Assembly (NCBI GenBank): GCA_035654655.1
Contig: DASRWI010000034.1
Coordinates: 11,191-75,190 of the forward strand
From: DASRWI01 sp035654655
Lineage (GTDB): Bacteria; Bacteroidota; Ignavibacteria; Ignavibacteriales; Ignavibacteriaceae
DNA: 64,000 nt
Direction of reading: 5' to 3'
A model generated the notes under the pieces. The model was not told the DNA's origin. It was given only the letters and a program-made list of their open reading frames with translations, and made no database searches. Shown piece by piece: positions 18,170 through 27,574 of this stretch; position 1 is the stretch's first letter, and each line of letters begins with the position of its first letter. The position numbers and the translations under genes were made by a program.

Positions 18170-18216
18170 GAATAATTTAGATGGTAACTTTACCAATGAA
18201 ATTATAGGAGGGAAAT

Positions 18217-18753
18217 TTGTTCAGAATAAAAAAGGTATTACTACTTATAATAATATTTACCTTTTCTACTTTTGCATATCAAGAAGAAAACACAAGCGAA
18301 AAATTTAATGTTGAGAATGATGATTCTCTTAAAGAACGTAGTTTTTATACGGGGCTAAACATTGGACTAATTGAATATGCCTCAATCCATATAGGATATC
18401 AAATATCTCAACGCTATTCGGTTTCCTTAATTGGTGGTGGGTCTATCATTAATGGTGGAATTTTTGCTAATGCTCAAGGTGTTGGAGTAAGGTTTAGTTA
18501 TCATACCAAAGGAAAGTATTGGGATTGTTATACGATTAAATATGTACCTTATATTTTTGGTGATTTTTATAATCCTCTTCCTAAACAGTTTTTCTTTGGG
18601 AATTATATTGATATAACTGTAGGTAAAGAAAACATATATAATAATGGATTTAATATTTATTGGAGTTTAGGTATAAGTTATAATAATGCAAAAACAATGA
18701 TGCCATTGTTTTGTCCATTATTTAAGTTCGGTGTAAATTATAATATAATGTGA
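18217..18753 (+). CDS. Small exported protein, probable outer-membrane beta barrel
   Basis: 178 residues, family not recognised. A signal peptide (about 1-20, ending TFAYQ) is followed by a polar stretch and then short alternating hydrophobic/aromatic strands with glycine (YTGLNIGLIEYASIHIGY, YSVSLIGGGSIINGG, FKFGVNYNIM), compatible with an eight-stranded outer-membrane barrel. The start is TTG 18217: an excellent ribosome site (aggaggg at 18207-18212) sits five bases upstream and no ATG fits. A repeat and a 22-T tract lie in its upstream region, so expression may be variable. Monocistronic. Confidence 0.7.
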   Translation: MFRIKKVLLLIIIFTFSTFAYQEENTSEKFNVENDDSLKERSFYTGLNIGLIEYASIHIGYQISQRYSVSLIGGGSIINGGIFANAQGVGVRFSYHTKGKYWDCYTIKYVPYIFGDFYNPLPKQFFFGNYIDITVGKENIYNNGFNIYWSLGISYNNAKTMMPLFCPLFKFGVNYNIM

Positions 18754-18763
18754 ATAAACAAAA

Positions 18764-18787
18764 AGGCTTTCTAAAATTAGAAAGCCT
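18764..18787 (-). terminator. Terminator of fabF, possibly bidirectional
   Basis: A ten-base-pair stem (aggctttcta / tagaaagcct) with a four-base loop. The T run follows on the minus strand (A run at 18759-18764 on plus), so it mainly serves fabF, which ends at 18820. It also lies 11 bases after the stop of the plus-strand gene. Confidence 0.8.
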
Positions 18788-18819
18788 CATAAATTTTAAC
18801 ATCGGAATATTTGCACTAC

Positions 18820-20076
18820 TTATTTGTACTTCTTAAATACTACTGAAGTATTATGACCGCCAAAACCGAATGCGTTGCTAATTGCAATTTTAACTTCTCT
18901 CTTTTGAGGTTCGTTAAAGGTATAATTTAAATCGCATTCAGGATCAGGATTTTTGAAGTTAATTGTAGGTGTAACAATTCCATTCTGAATAGTTAAGATA
19001 GTAGCAATTGATTCAACTGCACCTGCTGCTCCTAATAAATGTCCCACCATACTTTTTGTTGAAGATAAATTTATTTTATAAGCGTGGTCGCCTAAAACTT
19101 TTTTAACTGCTTTGGTTTCTGCAATATCTCCAAGCGGAGTAGCAGTTCCGTGCATATTAATATAATCAATTTCTTCTTTTTGAATACCAGCTGTATTGAT
19201 AGCCATTTCCATAGCTAACAAGGCCCCAATTCCTTCAGGATGGGGAGCAGTAATATGATGAGCATCTGCTGATAAACCTGCACCGATAATCTCAGCGTAA
19301 ATTTTTGCACCTCTATTTAATGCATGTTTAAGCTCTTCAAAAATTAAACATCCGCCGCCTTCACCCATAACAAAACCATCTCTGGTTGAATCAAAAGGGC
19401 GGCTTGCATTTTCAGGCGAATCATTTCTGGTTGATAAAGCTTTAGCTGATGAAAATCCGCCAATACTAATTTCATTTATAGCTGCTTCACTTCCACCGGT
19501 AACCATTACATCAGCCATTCCATTTTTAATTAAAAGAAAGCTGTCAATCATATTATTATTTGAAGTTGCGCAAGCTGAAACAACACAGTAGTTTGGACCT
19601 CTAAAACCATATTGCATTGATATATGTCCCGCTGCCATATCGGGAATCAACATGGGAATAAAGAAAGGGGAAACTCTATTTGGTCCCTGAGTATAATTAA
19701 CAACTGACTGGTCATAGAAGGTATGAATGCCACCAATACCACTTCCGAAAACTACACCTATTTTTGCTCTTTGCTCGTCAGATAAAGTAGTATGGTCAAT
19801 ACCACTATCCTTAACAGCCTGACTTGCAGCAGCCATTGCATAATGTGCATAAGGGTCTAATCTTCTTGCAGTTTTTTTATCTATATAATTAGAAACATCA
19901 AAACCTTTTAACTCGCATGCAAATTTTACTTCGACTTTGGAAGTATCAAAACCTTTAATCTCACCTGCACCACTTTTACATTCAAGCATTGAATTCCAAT
20001 ATTCATCAACAGTAAGACCAATAGGTGTAACAGCACCCAACCCGGTAACAACTACGCGTCTATTTTTATCAGCCAT
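18820..20076 (-). CDS. fabF: Beta-ketoacyl-ACP synthase II (FabF)
   Basis: A 418-residue condensing enzyme of fatty-acid elongation. The catalytic triad is Cys169 in VVSACATS, His309 in NMHGTATPLGD and His346 in STKSMVGHLLGAAG. The N-terminus RRVVVTGLGAVTPIG and the glycine-rich C-terminus SNAFGFGGHNTSVVF are typical. It is not next to acpP or other fab genes; it stands alone between two copies of an interspersed repeat. The 3' side has a terminator and the 5' side is a long non-coding gap. Length is normal and all active-site residues are present. Confidence 0.96.
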   Translation of the reverse strand: MADKNRRVVVTGLGAVTPIGLTVDEYWNSMLECKSGAGEIKGFDTSKVEVKFACELKGFDVSNYIDKKTARRLDPYAHYAMAAASQAVKDSGIDHTTLSDEQRAKIGVVFGSGIGGIHTFYDQSVVNYTQGPNRVSPFFIPMLIPDMAAGHISMQYGFRGPNYCVVSACATSNNNMIDSFLLIKNGMADVMVTGGSEAAINEISIGGFSSAKALSTRNDSPENASRPFDSTRDGFVMGEGGGCLIFEELKHALNRGAKIYAEIIGAGLSADAHHITAPHPEGIGALLAMEMAINTAGIQKEEIDYINMHGTATPLGDIAETKAVKKVLGDHAYKINLSSTKSMVGHLLGAAGAVESIATILTIQNGIVTPTINFKNPDPECDLNYTFNEPQKREVKIAISNAFGFGGHNTSVVFKKYK

Positions 20077-20235
20077 AAAAGAAAGTAATTCCTATATTTT
20101 AATTAAATATTCAATTTTAATCCTTAAAAATAAAGAAAATTGGGTAAAGTTGTAAGAGGAAATTTTTTGTTTTTGAATCATGATTAAATGATTGTGCAAG
20201 GTGATAAGTATCAAAAAAAATATTGTAAATATATA

Positions 20236-20354
20236 TGAGATTGCAATTCCAAAGGGACTAACGGCTTTGCTAATAATGACCACACCTCCAACCGTCATCC
20301 AGAGGGAAGTCCTCCGCCTTGGGCGGTGGATTTAGGGCGACCATAGGGATCTCT
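20236..20354 (+). repeat. Interspersed repeat, diverged copy B
   Basis: Shares tgagattgc, the following aatgacc, a gtcat-x-gagg-x-agtcctcc block and a catag block in the same order as copy A at 18031-18135, with heavy divergence between. It also contains a small ccgcc/ggcgg hairpin near 20315. It occupies most of the gap between fabF and the next minus-strand gene. The 432-base gap (20077-20509) otherwise holds only the palindrome at 20467-20486; a 68-codon minus-strand frame across it looks spurious. Confidence 0.6.
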
Positions 20355-20466
20355 GACATAGTGAAGTTAGAATGTTTTGCTTCGGGCTTCTCGGTACATT
20401 TTCACCCTTCGCTATTTGTGTCATTATCTTTTTTAATAAGGGTGCTACTAATACAAAAAGGTTTAG

Positions 20467-20486
20467 CCCACGATTTTAATCGTGGG
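20467..20486 (-). terminator. Perfect palindrome, possible terminator of the DUF885-like operon
   Basis: cccacgatt and aatcgtggg form a perfect nine-base-pair stem over two bases, just past the stop of the minus-strand gene at 20510. A five-T run appears about eight bases after it on the minus strand. A degenerate half copy (gattttaatcttggg) follows at about 20490-20505. It could instead be another repeat-family element. Confidence 0.5.
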
Positions 20487-20509
20487 TGAGATTTTAATCT
20501 TGGGTAATT

Positions 20510-21823
20510 TTATTTTTCCATCAACCCGGATGGTGTTTGAGGTGTGGATAATATTTCTTCAAATAATTTCCATCGTTCGTCATCGTTTCTGCTATGTCCT
20601 TCAATATAATCTTTAATTACTTTTTTACCGACATTATAATTTATTACATAGCTTCTGTATGTCTCAAGAAATCTTATTCTTTGTTCTGCTTTTTCTTTTT
20701 TCATCAGGATGTACTTCATCAATAATTCAATGGCTTTATCTTTATTTATTTTTCCGTCCAAATAATCTGCGGAGATTTTGTTTGAAGCAAAACTTAATTC
20801 TTCTACTATATTAAAAATTCTATAATATAAATCAGCTTTAGAAGAATCCAATCCTGCAAGAGGGAAGAGAATGGATTTTTCATACTTTACTCTTTCAACT
20901 TCCGGGAATATCATATCAATTCCATAGTTGGCAGAACCTTCTGCAATAAATGATTGAGGACTGAATAATGGATATACAGAAAACTCTTTCCACTTATTTT
21001 TATCAACCATATTTGTTTCAAGCAATGAATTATATACGTGATGTCCCGGATATCCTTCGTGTGCAGCGAGGTCAATAATTCTGTCAATCAAAATAGGAAG
21101 TGTATTGTTTACCTGAATGACACTATAGTTATTTCCTTTGTACCAATTATACGCGGCCCAAGGTTTATCCTGAACATATTCTACTGTGAACTTTTCATTT
21201 TCAGGAAGTTTAATATGCTCTAATGTTCTTTTTCTACATTCCTGAATTGCAGTTTGAAAAACTTTATCAAGCTTATCCTGAGGAACAATAAATTGATTTC
21301 TAAATTCATCTAATCTTTTTTGCAAACTTCCGTTACCGGGAACTAATTTATCTAAAGCATTCAAAGTTGAATCCATCTGCTTGTATGAAGATTCTTCTAA
21401 AGTCACATCATAAAGATTTTTAGCTTCTTCTTCAAAAGTGAATTGACCTCCCTGAAGTAAATAAATTTCGGAACGTACAGCAAGTGCCTGTTTATATAAA
21501 AATCTATAACGGAGTTTTTCAAGATTAGTAGCTTTAAAACTTGCTAATCTTTCAAGTTCATTTAGCAATGAATCTGCTTCAATGCTAATATCATTTAACA
21601 ACGACGAATCAGCAACAAGTCCCTTTGGCTTATATTCATCAGGACCATAATATGCATCTACATAATTAGGGTTAAACAATCCTGTTTTAAGTACGAGCTT
21701 AACATAGGATTCCGCTATAGTATTCATTTTAATTTCTAATTCACTTTCTTGTTTTTTGTTTTCATTAGATGAGCAGGAAATTAATAGAAGAGGGAGCAAT
21801 AAAATAATCAGGTAATTTTTCAT
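20510..21823 (-). CDS. DUF885-family putative metallopeptidase, lipoprotein
   Basis: 437 residues with a lipoprotein signal ending LLLISC (lipidated Cys17). The zinc-binding motif AAHEGYPGHHVYN (H255, E256, H261) and the downstream FIAEGSANYGIDMIFPE stretch are typical of the DUF885 family, which is distantly related to zinc peptidases. No specific substrate is known. It is the last gene of a likely minus-strand operon: its start overlaps the end of the upstream small membrane-protein gene by four bases (21820-21823). Anchoring in the envelope suggests extracellular or periplasmic peptide degradation. Confidence 0.82.
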   Translation of the reverse strand: MKNYLIILLLPLLLISCSSNENKKQESELEIKMNTIAESYVKLVLKTGLFNPNYVDAYYGPDEYKPKGLVADSSLLNDISIEADSLLNELERLASFKATNLEKLRYRFLYKQALAVRSEIYLLQGGQFTFEEEAKNLYDVTLEESSYKQMDSTLNALDKLVPGNGSLQKRLDEFRNQFIVPQDKLDKVFQTAIQECRKRTLEHIKLPENEKFTVEYVQDKPWAAYNWYKGNNYSVIQVNNTLPILIDRIIDLAAHEGYPGHHVYNSLLETNMVDKNKWKEFSVYPLFSPQSFIAEGSANYGIDMIFPEVERVKYEKSILFPLAGLDSSKADLYYRIFNIVEELSFASNKISADYLDGKINKDKAIELLMKYILMKKEKAEQRIRFLETYRSYVINYNVGKKVIKDYIEGHSRNDDERWKLFEEILSTPQTPSGLMEK

Positions 21824-22194
21824 ATATTTTTTTGAAGTTTAATATCTCTTACACTTTTAATTGAAATGAATGCTGCGATTAAATAATTAAGTGAAGCAAA
21901 GAATAGAACATACGGAAGAATAGTTAATCTTTCCTCTCCCAAATAAGTAAATCCTGTAATGGCTAAGCCTAAGACCGCAGCAAAATTCATAATACTATTT
22001 ATATAAATAATTTTTCTTTCAAGTGATTTTTGGAACAAAGCACATAGTAAAATAAATCCACCCAAAATAAACATTATTATAGATAAATAAATTTCTGAAT
22101 TTATTATTCCTAATGCTTTAGTTAATATTACAAAAGCAGCCGTATAATGAGCAAGCTGCTGCAATGTATAATTTTTTATTTTGAACTTGTACAC
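21820..22194 (-). CDS. Small four-helix membrane protein
   Basis: 124 residues, unrecognised. Four hydrophobic segments (about 15-33, 38-54, 63-81 and 90-110) with short charged loops. The start lies two bases after the stop of the upstream gene (22197) and its end overlaps the peptidase gene by four bases, so the three genes are almost certainly one operon. No catalytic motif is visible. It may be a helper or partner of the lipoprotein peptidase, but nothing in the sequence proves this. Confidence 0.7.
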   Translation of the reverse strand: MYKFKIKNYTLQQLAHYTAAFVILTKALGIINSEIYLSIIMFILGGFILLCALFQKSLERKIIYINSIMNFAAVLGLAITGFTYLGEERLTILPYVLFFASLNYLIAAFISIKSVRDIKLQKNI

Positions 22195-22196
22195 TC

Positions 22197-22553
22197 TTAG
22201 GCCATTCTACGTTTTCTTGCATTAATAAATGACATAATAGCAGCTATTATGAATACTAAACAAATAGCAAACATTATTAACTGAACAATAACTGCATTGC
22301 TCATCTCACCTGAGAAAGCTTTGGGTAATGCTCTTACTCCTGCACCAATAAGTCCTAAAAGCATAAGAACTGCAGCTCCATGCATTGCATGTTTAATGTA
22401 CTGTTCTTTAAGTCCTACAATTCCAAGAATTAATAATGGAAAACCAATAAACGCAGGAATTAATGCTGTTATACTTCTGCTATCAAGTCCAAAATAACCA
22501 ATTAAACCTAAAACAATAAGTAACATTCCTGAAATAATTGAAAATAATGCCAT
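22197..22553 (-). CDS. Small conserved-looking four-helix membrane protein
   Basis: 118 residues with four hydrophobic segments (about 5-23, 30-48, 56-72 and 82-107) and an RKRR tail that should stay in the cytoplasm. Glycine-rich helices (GMLLIVLGLIGYFGL, AFIGFPLLILGIVGL) resemble a widespread family of uncharacterised small membrane proteins. First gene of the three-gene minus-strand operon with the DUF885-like peptidase. No function is assigned. Confidence 0.7.
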   Translation of the reverse strand: MALFSIISGMLLIVLGLIGYFGLDSRSITALIPAFIGFPLLILGIVGLKEQYIKHAMHGAAVLMLLGLIGAGVRALPKAFSGEMSNAVIVQLIMFAICLVFIIAAIMSFINARKRRMA

Positions 22554-22640
22554 AATACACTTCTTTATTTTTAATAATATTTATTTTGTTTTAAAGGTAT
22601 AAAAAGAAGATTTAAAACAAAATTACATAATCGAGTAAGA

Positions 22641-22659
22641 AAAGGGATGTTATATCCCT
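22641..22659 (-). terminator. Terminator of the GH13 gene
   Basis: agggat and atccct (22643-22648 and 22654-22659) form a six-base-pair stem over a five-base loop, followed on the minus strand by TTTTCTT. It lies just after the stop at 22664. Confidence 0.6.
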
Positions 22660-22663
22660 CTAC

Positions 22664-25051
22664 TTACTTCAATTTTAATATCTTAAATCCTATTCCATCG
22701 ATATTTAATTGTATGCTGTTGTTTTTAACCTTATAACTCTTATTACTTACTAAATCTATACCTTCCTTAAGGTAATAGATTTCAGGCAAGTTGATGTTTA
22801 TATTCTTATTCTTGTTATCTTTGTTCAAGACTACCAAGATACGTTCATTTATATCTGAACGCATATAAACATAAGAATTATCATCAACCTGTAAGGTTTG
22901 GAAATCACCATAATTCAATGCAGAGTGTTCGGTTCTAATTTTTGTAAGCTTTGAGATAGTACTAAAAGATTCCTTTTCATTTTTATTAAGATTACTAAAT
23001 CTCATCATTCTCCGATTATCAGGGTCTGATGAACCTGTCATGCCGATTTCATCACCATAATAAATTACAGGAACACCCGGTGAAGTTAATACAAATGCTA
23101 AAGCCAATTTTAATTTTTTATAACTTGATGAATGGTCAACTTTAGGAGGTTTATTCCAGGCTATATCAGTAGGATCAACATTACCTTCCATATCCCCATC
23201 AGCATAAGCCATAAATCTAACTTTGTCGTGACTGTCAATTAGATTGCCCATTAAATTATTTTCGCCATAAATATCAAATGATTTTTGCATTTGAATATCT
23301 AAAGATGTAAATGGAGAATTGCCAGTAAAAACAGGAATTGCTACATCATAAATGTTAAAATTAAATTGAGCACTCAACTGCCCATTATTAACATAGGATT
23401 TAATTAATTCAAATCCTCCGAATGTCTCACCAATCTGATAGACTTTTTTATTCTGCGGTATTTCAATTTCTTCTCTTATTTTTTCAGTTAATCTTCTCCA
23501 GAATAAATTAGGAACATGCTTAACGGCATCGTGCCTGAAACCATCAACGTTAGTTTCCTTGAGCCACCATAGTGCATTGTCAGTCATCGCTTCAACTGCT
23601 TCAGGTGAGGCAGTGTAATCAAATGAAGGCATATAGGGTTCAAACCAGGTTGTTAATCTTTGCTCATCCCATAAACGAAGATTTTTTCTTCCATCAGGAA
23701 GTTCAAGTTTGCCAAACCAATCTCTATGTTGGTTCCAAAATGGATGTTCAATATGAACGTGGTGAGCTACATAGTCCAATAAAACTTTAATATTGTTCTG
23801 ATGAGCAAGGGAAACTAATTCTTTAAATAAATTTATGTTGCCAAATCTTTCTTCAACATTTGTTGGATGAACTGGCCAATATCCGTGGTAGCCTGTATAG
23901 TAACGATGAGGAGCAGGGAATTCCTGGTAAGCTGAATCAGTATTGTCAATAATTGGAGTAATCCATAAAGTATTTATTCCAAGCTTGTTGAAGTAACCAT
24001 CTTTTATTTTGTTAATGATTCCTTGTAAATCCCCGCCATTATAATTTGCCTGCTTAAATAATTGAGGGTGGATAACAGGTATTGAATTTTTCTTATCACC
24101 ATCATTAAATCTATCAACCATTATAGAATAAATAATAGACTGATGCCAGTCAAAATTATTTTTTGTATCTACAGGTTTGCCATCTTTTAGAAAAATATTT
24201 TGAATGTTTGTCGGCTGACCATCCTGGTTAACAACTGCTCTAAGGATATTCTCTTTTCCAAGTATTTTTGAAGGAATAGTAATTTTAATTTTATTTCCTT
24301 CTAAATTTATTCCTTCAGCCAACAATTGATTATCAAGGAAAATAAAAACCTCATTCGGAGTCAAAGCTCTCTTTTGATTTTCTTTATCAAAATATAAGGT
24401 TAATTGGATGTTATCATTGGAAAATGATGCGCCTAAATTATGCAGGAAAACTTTTCCTTCGTGAACTGGTTTGATAATTACAATATTATTAAAATCACCC
24501 ATTCCGTTTGGGATTTTTTCAGGATTTGCGGGGTCAACTAATTCTTTACCGTCAACAAAGTACTTATATTCATATCTGCCCGGTTCAATATCAATGGTAA
24601 TTTCATAAATGCCATCATTATTTTCATCAGTTAAAGAAAGATTCTCTCTGTTCCAGGAATTAAATGTCCCAAATAAATTAACTCTTTTAGGTTTTCCTTC
24701 TGGTTTATAAGTAAATAATTGCTTTACAGGTTTATTGACATTTAAAAGAATATTATATCCTGTACCTTTATTCGTGAAATTTAAGACATATATACCTTCA
24801 GCCTTATTCTCCGGAAAAATAACCAGCCTATTAGTAGCCTTGTTATATCTAATATCAAAATTATCTAATTGACTGAATTGTACATCATAATTTTCTGAGT
24901 AAAAAAAATCAGAAACAAGAAATGTATCTTGTCTTTCAGACACTAGGTTTATTGGTTCTATTATATCACTTATTTTTTGTGCAAATGATATGCTTGAAAG
25001 GGATAAAAATAATAGAATAATAAATTTTGTTTGAATATTCTTTAAATACAT
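22664..25051 (-). CDS. Exported GH13 alpha-amylase-family glycosidase with a glycogen-binding-like domain
   Basis: 795 residues. Signal peptide 1-24 (ending ISFAQ). A CBM48/AMPK-type domain lies at about 112-190 (VNLFGTFNSWNR, GRYEYKYFVDGKE), then another beta domain, then the GH13 barrel (about 300-700). The active-site blocks are intact: DYVAHH (region I), VDGFRHDAVKH with nucleophile D508, YQIGETF with acid/base E542, and LIDSHD with D609. A short C-terminal beta domain closes the chain. The make-up resembles cyclomaltodextrinase/neopullulanase-like or SusA-like enzymes that act on alpha-glucans outside the cytoplasm. Monocistronic, with no SusC/D partner nearby. Confidence 0.88.
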   Translation of the reverse strand: MYLKNIQTKFIILLFLSLSSISFAQKISDIIEPINLVSERQDTFLVSDFFYSENYDVQFSQLDNFDIRYNKATNRLVIFPENKAEGIYVLNFTNKGTGYNILLNVNKPVKQLFTYKPEGKPKRVNLFGTFNSWNRENLSLTDENNDGIYEITIDIEPGRYEYKYFVDGKELVDPANPEKIPNGMGDFNNIVIIKPVHEGKVFLHNLGASFSNDNIQLTLYFDKENQKRALTPNEVFIFLDNQLLAEGINLEGNKIKITIPSKILGKENILRAVVNQDGQPTNIQNIFLKDGKPVDTKNNFDWHQSIIYSIMVDRFNDGDKKNSIPVIHPQLFKQANYNGGDLQGIINKIKDGYFNKLGINTLWITPIIDNTDSAYQEFPAPHRYYTGYHGYWPVHPTNVEERFGNINLFKELVSLAHQNNIKVLLDYVAHHVHIEHPFWNQHRDWFGKLELPDGRKNLRLWDEQRLTTWFEPYMPSFDYTASPEAVEAMTDNALWWLKETNVDGFRHDAVKHVPNLFWRRLTEKIREEIEIPQNKKVYQIGETFGGFELIKSYVNNGQLSAQFNFNIYDVAIPVFTGNSPFTSLDIQMQKSFDIYGENNLMGNLIDSHDKVRFMAYADGDMEGNVDPTDIAWNKPPKVDHSSSYKKLKLALAFVLTSPGVPVIYYGDEIGMTGSSDPDNRRMMRFSNLNKNEKESFSTISKLTKIRTEHSALNYGDFQTLQVDDNSYVYMRSDINERILVVLNKDNKNKNININLPEIYYLKEGIDLVSNKSYKVKNNSIQLNIDGIGFKILKLK

Positions 25052-25077
25052 AAAAAAAGCTCCGGGTAAATATTTTT

Positions 25078-25085
25078 CAAATCTA
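25078..25085 (-). promoter_or_regulatory. Possible -7 promoter element of the GH13 gene
   Basis: Reads TAGATTTG on the minus strand, an exact match to the Bacteroidota TAnnTTTG consensus, 27 bases before the ATG at 25051. The -33 position shows only a T-rich tract and no TTG. In DNA this A+T-rich such boxes also arise by chance. Confidence 0.35.
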
Positions 25086-25177
25086 TTTTTAAAAATAGTT
25101 AAAAAAGAGTAAAATAATTTTAGTGAAATTAAGATTGCCCTATTTTAATAAATTTAAATTTTTTATCTTAACAAAGT

Positions 25178-27574
25178 ATGTACGTAGAAAATCAAATAGC
25201 CCCCAAAATACTTTGTTATCATTGCGGTAATGAATGCGATAATTCTTACATTTTTGAAAATGATAAATATTTTTGCTGTGCAGGATGCAGAAATGTTTAT
25301 GATATTTTAAACAATAACAACCTATGCACTTATTATAATATAGAAAAAAATCCCGGTCTTGCTCCTGAACTATCCAAAAGCGGAGAATATGATTTTCTGG
25401 ATGATCCTGATACAGTTTGTAAATTATTACAGTTTACTGATGATAAATATTCAGTTATCAGCTTAAATTTACCACAAATACATTGCAGTTCCTGTATTTG
25501 GCTGTTGGAAAATCTATTTAAGATAAATTCTGGTATCGTTTCTTCAAATGTAAACTTTATTAAAAAAGAAATTAAGATAAAATTTTTACACAAAAACACA
25601 TCTATTAAAGAAATTATAATCTTATTAGCAAACTTAGGGTATTCTCCGTTATTAAATTTAAACCATCTTGATGCTAAAAAAGAAAATCAATCATTTAAAA
25701 GCATTTACTTTAAGATAGCACTTGCAGCATTTTCTTTCGGAAACATAATGCTCTTTAGTTTTCCTGAATACTTAGGCATTCCTATTACGGATACATTTTT
25801 TAAAAGTACATTTAACTATCTAAATTTAATTTTATCAGTTCCTGTTCTGCTATATTCTGCAAAGGATTATTTTACATCCGCTTATAAATCATTAAAAAAC
25901 AAATTCATAAACATAGATTTCCCATTATCATTAGGGATAGCTGCTCTGTTTTTAAGAAGTGCTTATGAGGTTTTGAGCGGTACAGGTGCGGGATATTTCG
26001 ATTCTTTTACCGGATTAGTATTTTTTCTTCTTATAGGTAAATATCTTCAGGAAAGAACTTATAACTATTTGGATTTTGAAAAAAATTACAAATCCTTCTT
26101 TCCAATTTCTGTAATGGTTATGAAAGACCACAAACCTTCATCTGTTTCATTGGATAAGATTCAAGTTGGTGATAGGATTTTAATCCATAAGGATGAAGTA
26201 ATTCCTACAGATTCAATTTTAATAAGTAAGAAAGCCGTTATTGATTATAGTTTTATAACAGGTGAATCCCTTCCTGTTTATAAAAAAACCGGTGCTTATA
26301 TTTATGCCGGAGGAAGACAGACAGATTTAAATATTGAGCTTGAGGTTGTTAAGGAAGTTTCTCAAAGTTATTTATCAAGCTTGTGGAATAATAATATTTT
26401 CAAAAAACAGGATGAAGGTAAAATTGTCACTTTTACTAATAAGGTTAGTAAGTATTTTACAATAGTAATTTTGTTTATTGCGTTTGTAAGTTCGTCAATT
26501 TGGCTTACCGAAGGAATTGATAAGGCTTTGTTTGTATTTACTTCAGTGTTGATTGTTGCATGTCCTTGTGCCTTATCATTGTCAATACCGTTTACTTTCG
26601 GCAATACCTTAAAAATATTTGCTGAAAATAAATTCTTTTTGAAAAACACCAATGTAGTTCAAAAGTTTTCTGAGATTAATGAGATTGTTTTTGATAAAAC
26701 AGGAACCATAACTCAGGCAGGAAGTTCTGCATTTAGATTTTATGGAAGAAGTTTATCTGAAATTGAAAAACAAAAAATTGCTTCTCTTGTTTTAACTTCA
26801 AATAACACTTTAGGTAAAGCCATTTTAGATATTATAGGGACTAAAGGGAATTTGAATGTCAAGGATTTTCAGGAATACGAAGGGGTTGGTGTTAAAGGTA
26901 AGATAAATGGAGATTTGATAAAAATAGGATTACAAAAATTTATTAGTGAGGATATTGTTGATGATAGGAATGGCATAAATATATATGTTAGCATCAATGA
27001 TGATGTGTTAGGATATTTTAAAATTTCGAATATTTATAGAAAAAATATTTTAGATGTTTTATCCAGGTTAAGTAAAAATTATCGAATATCAATTTTGTCA
27101 GGGGATAATGAAAATGAAAAAGAAAATCTAAAAAAATATATTGATAAGGATAATTTACTTTTCAATCAAAAGCCGGAAGATAAATTATCATTCATTAATA
27201 GTTTAAGTGAAAAAGGTAAAAAAGTTTTGATGGTTGGGGATGGATTAAATGATGCAGGCGCTCTTAAGGTAAGTTATGCGGGTATTTCAGTTACTGACGA
27301 TATCAGCAGGTTTTCACCTTCTTGTGATGGTATTTTGGATTCTTCGATGTTATTTAAGCTTTATAATTTCCTGAGTTATTCGGGAATGGTTATGAAAATT
27401 ATTTATTTTAATCTTACTATATCTATAATGTATAATTTGATCGGATTGTTTTTTGCTGTGAATGGAAAGTTATCGCCTATTATTTCTGCAGTGCTTATGC
27501 CTTTAAGTTCTATTTCTGTAATTATTGTTGCAGTTGCATTTACTAATTTATTTAGAAGAAAGTATAAATTATAA
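25178..27574 (+). CDS. ccoI: Copper-translocating P-type ATPase for cbb3 oxidase assembly (CcoI/FixI)
   Basis: A 798-residue P1B ATPase thought to export copper for cbb3 oxidase maturation. The N-terminus carries the Cys-rich domain seen in CcoI-type pumps (CYHCGNEC, FCCAGCRNVYDIL), then a heavy-metal domain with CSSC, then membrane helices with the CPC metal motif (ACPCALSLS). D506 in VFDKTGTIT is the phosphorylated Asp, and VGDGLNDAGAL is the hinge motif. The stop codon overlaps the start of ccoS by one base, and the structural oxidase genes follow, which strongly supports the CcoI assignment over a general copper-resistance pump. Confidence 0.93.
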   Translation: MYVENQIAPKILCYHCGNECDNSYIFENDKYFCCAGCRNVYDILNNNNLCTYYNIEKNPGLAPELSKSGEYDFLDDPDTVCKLLQFTDDKYSVISLNLPQIHCSSCIWLLENLFKINSGIVSSNVNFIKKEIKIKFLHKNTSIKEIIILLANLGYSPLLNLNHLDAKKENQSFKSIYFKIALAAFSFGNIMLFSFPEYLGIPITDTFFKSTFNYLNLILSVPVLLYSAKDYFTSAYKSLKNKFINIDFPLSLGIAALFLRSAYEVLSGTGAGYFDSFTGLVFFLLIGKYLQERTYNYLDFEKNYKSFFPISVMVMKDHKPSSVSLDKIQVGDRILIHKDEVIPTDSILISKKAVIDYSFITGESLPVYKKTGAYIYAGGRQTDLNIELEVVKEVSQSYLSSLWNNNIFKKQDEGKIVTFTNKVSKYFTIVILFIAFVSSSIWLTEGIDKALFVFTSVLIVACPCALSLSIPFTFGNTLKIFAENKFFLKNTNVVQKFSEINEIVFDKTGTITQAGSSAFRFYGRSLSEIEKQKIASLVLTSNNTLGKAILDIIGTKGNLNVKDFQEYEGVGVKGKINGDLIKIGLQKFISEDIVDDRNGINIYVSINDDVLGYFKISNIYRKNILDVLSRLSKNYRISILSGDNENEKENLKKYIDKDNLLFNQKPEDKLSFINSLSEKGKKVLMVGDGLNDAGALKVSYAGISVTDDISRFSPSCDGILDSSMLFKLYNFLSYSGMVMKIIYFNLTISIMYNLIGLFFAVNGKLSPIISAVLMPLSSISVIIVAVAFTNLFRRKYKL

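Noticed and set aside
20092..20298. 68-codon minus-strand open frame in the fabF upstream gap
   Set aside because: It runs through an interspersed repeat, lacks a ribosome site and has no domain pattern.
22618..22625. TAATTTTG box on the minus strand upstream of the small membrane-protein operon
   Set aside because: It matches the -7 consensus but has no -33 element and overlaps the region of the GH13 terminator; such boxes are expected by chance in DNA this A+T-rich.
23572..23790. Plus-strand frame inside the amylase gene
   Set aside because: Antisense shadow across the catalytic domain, with no ribosome site.
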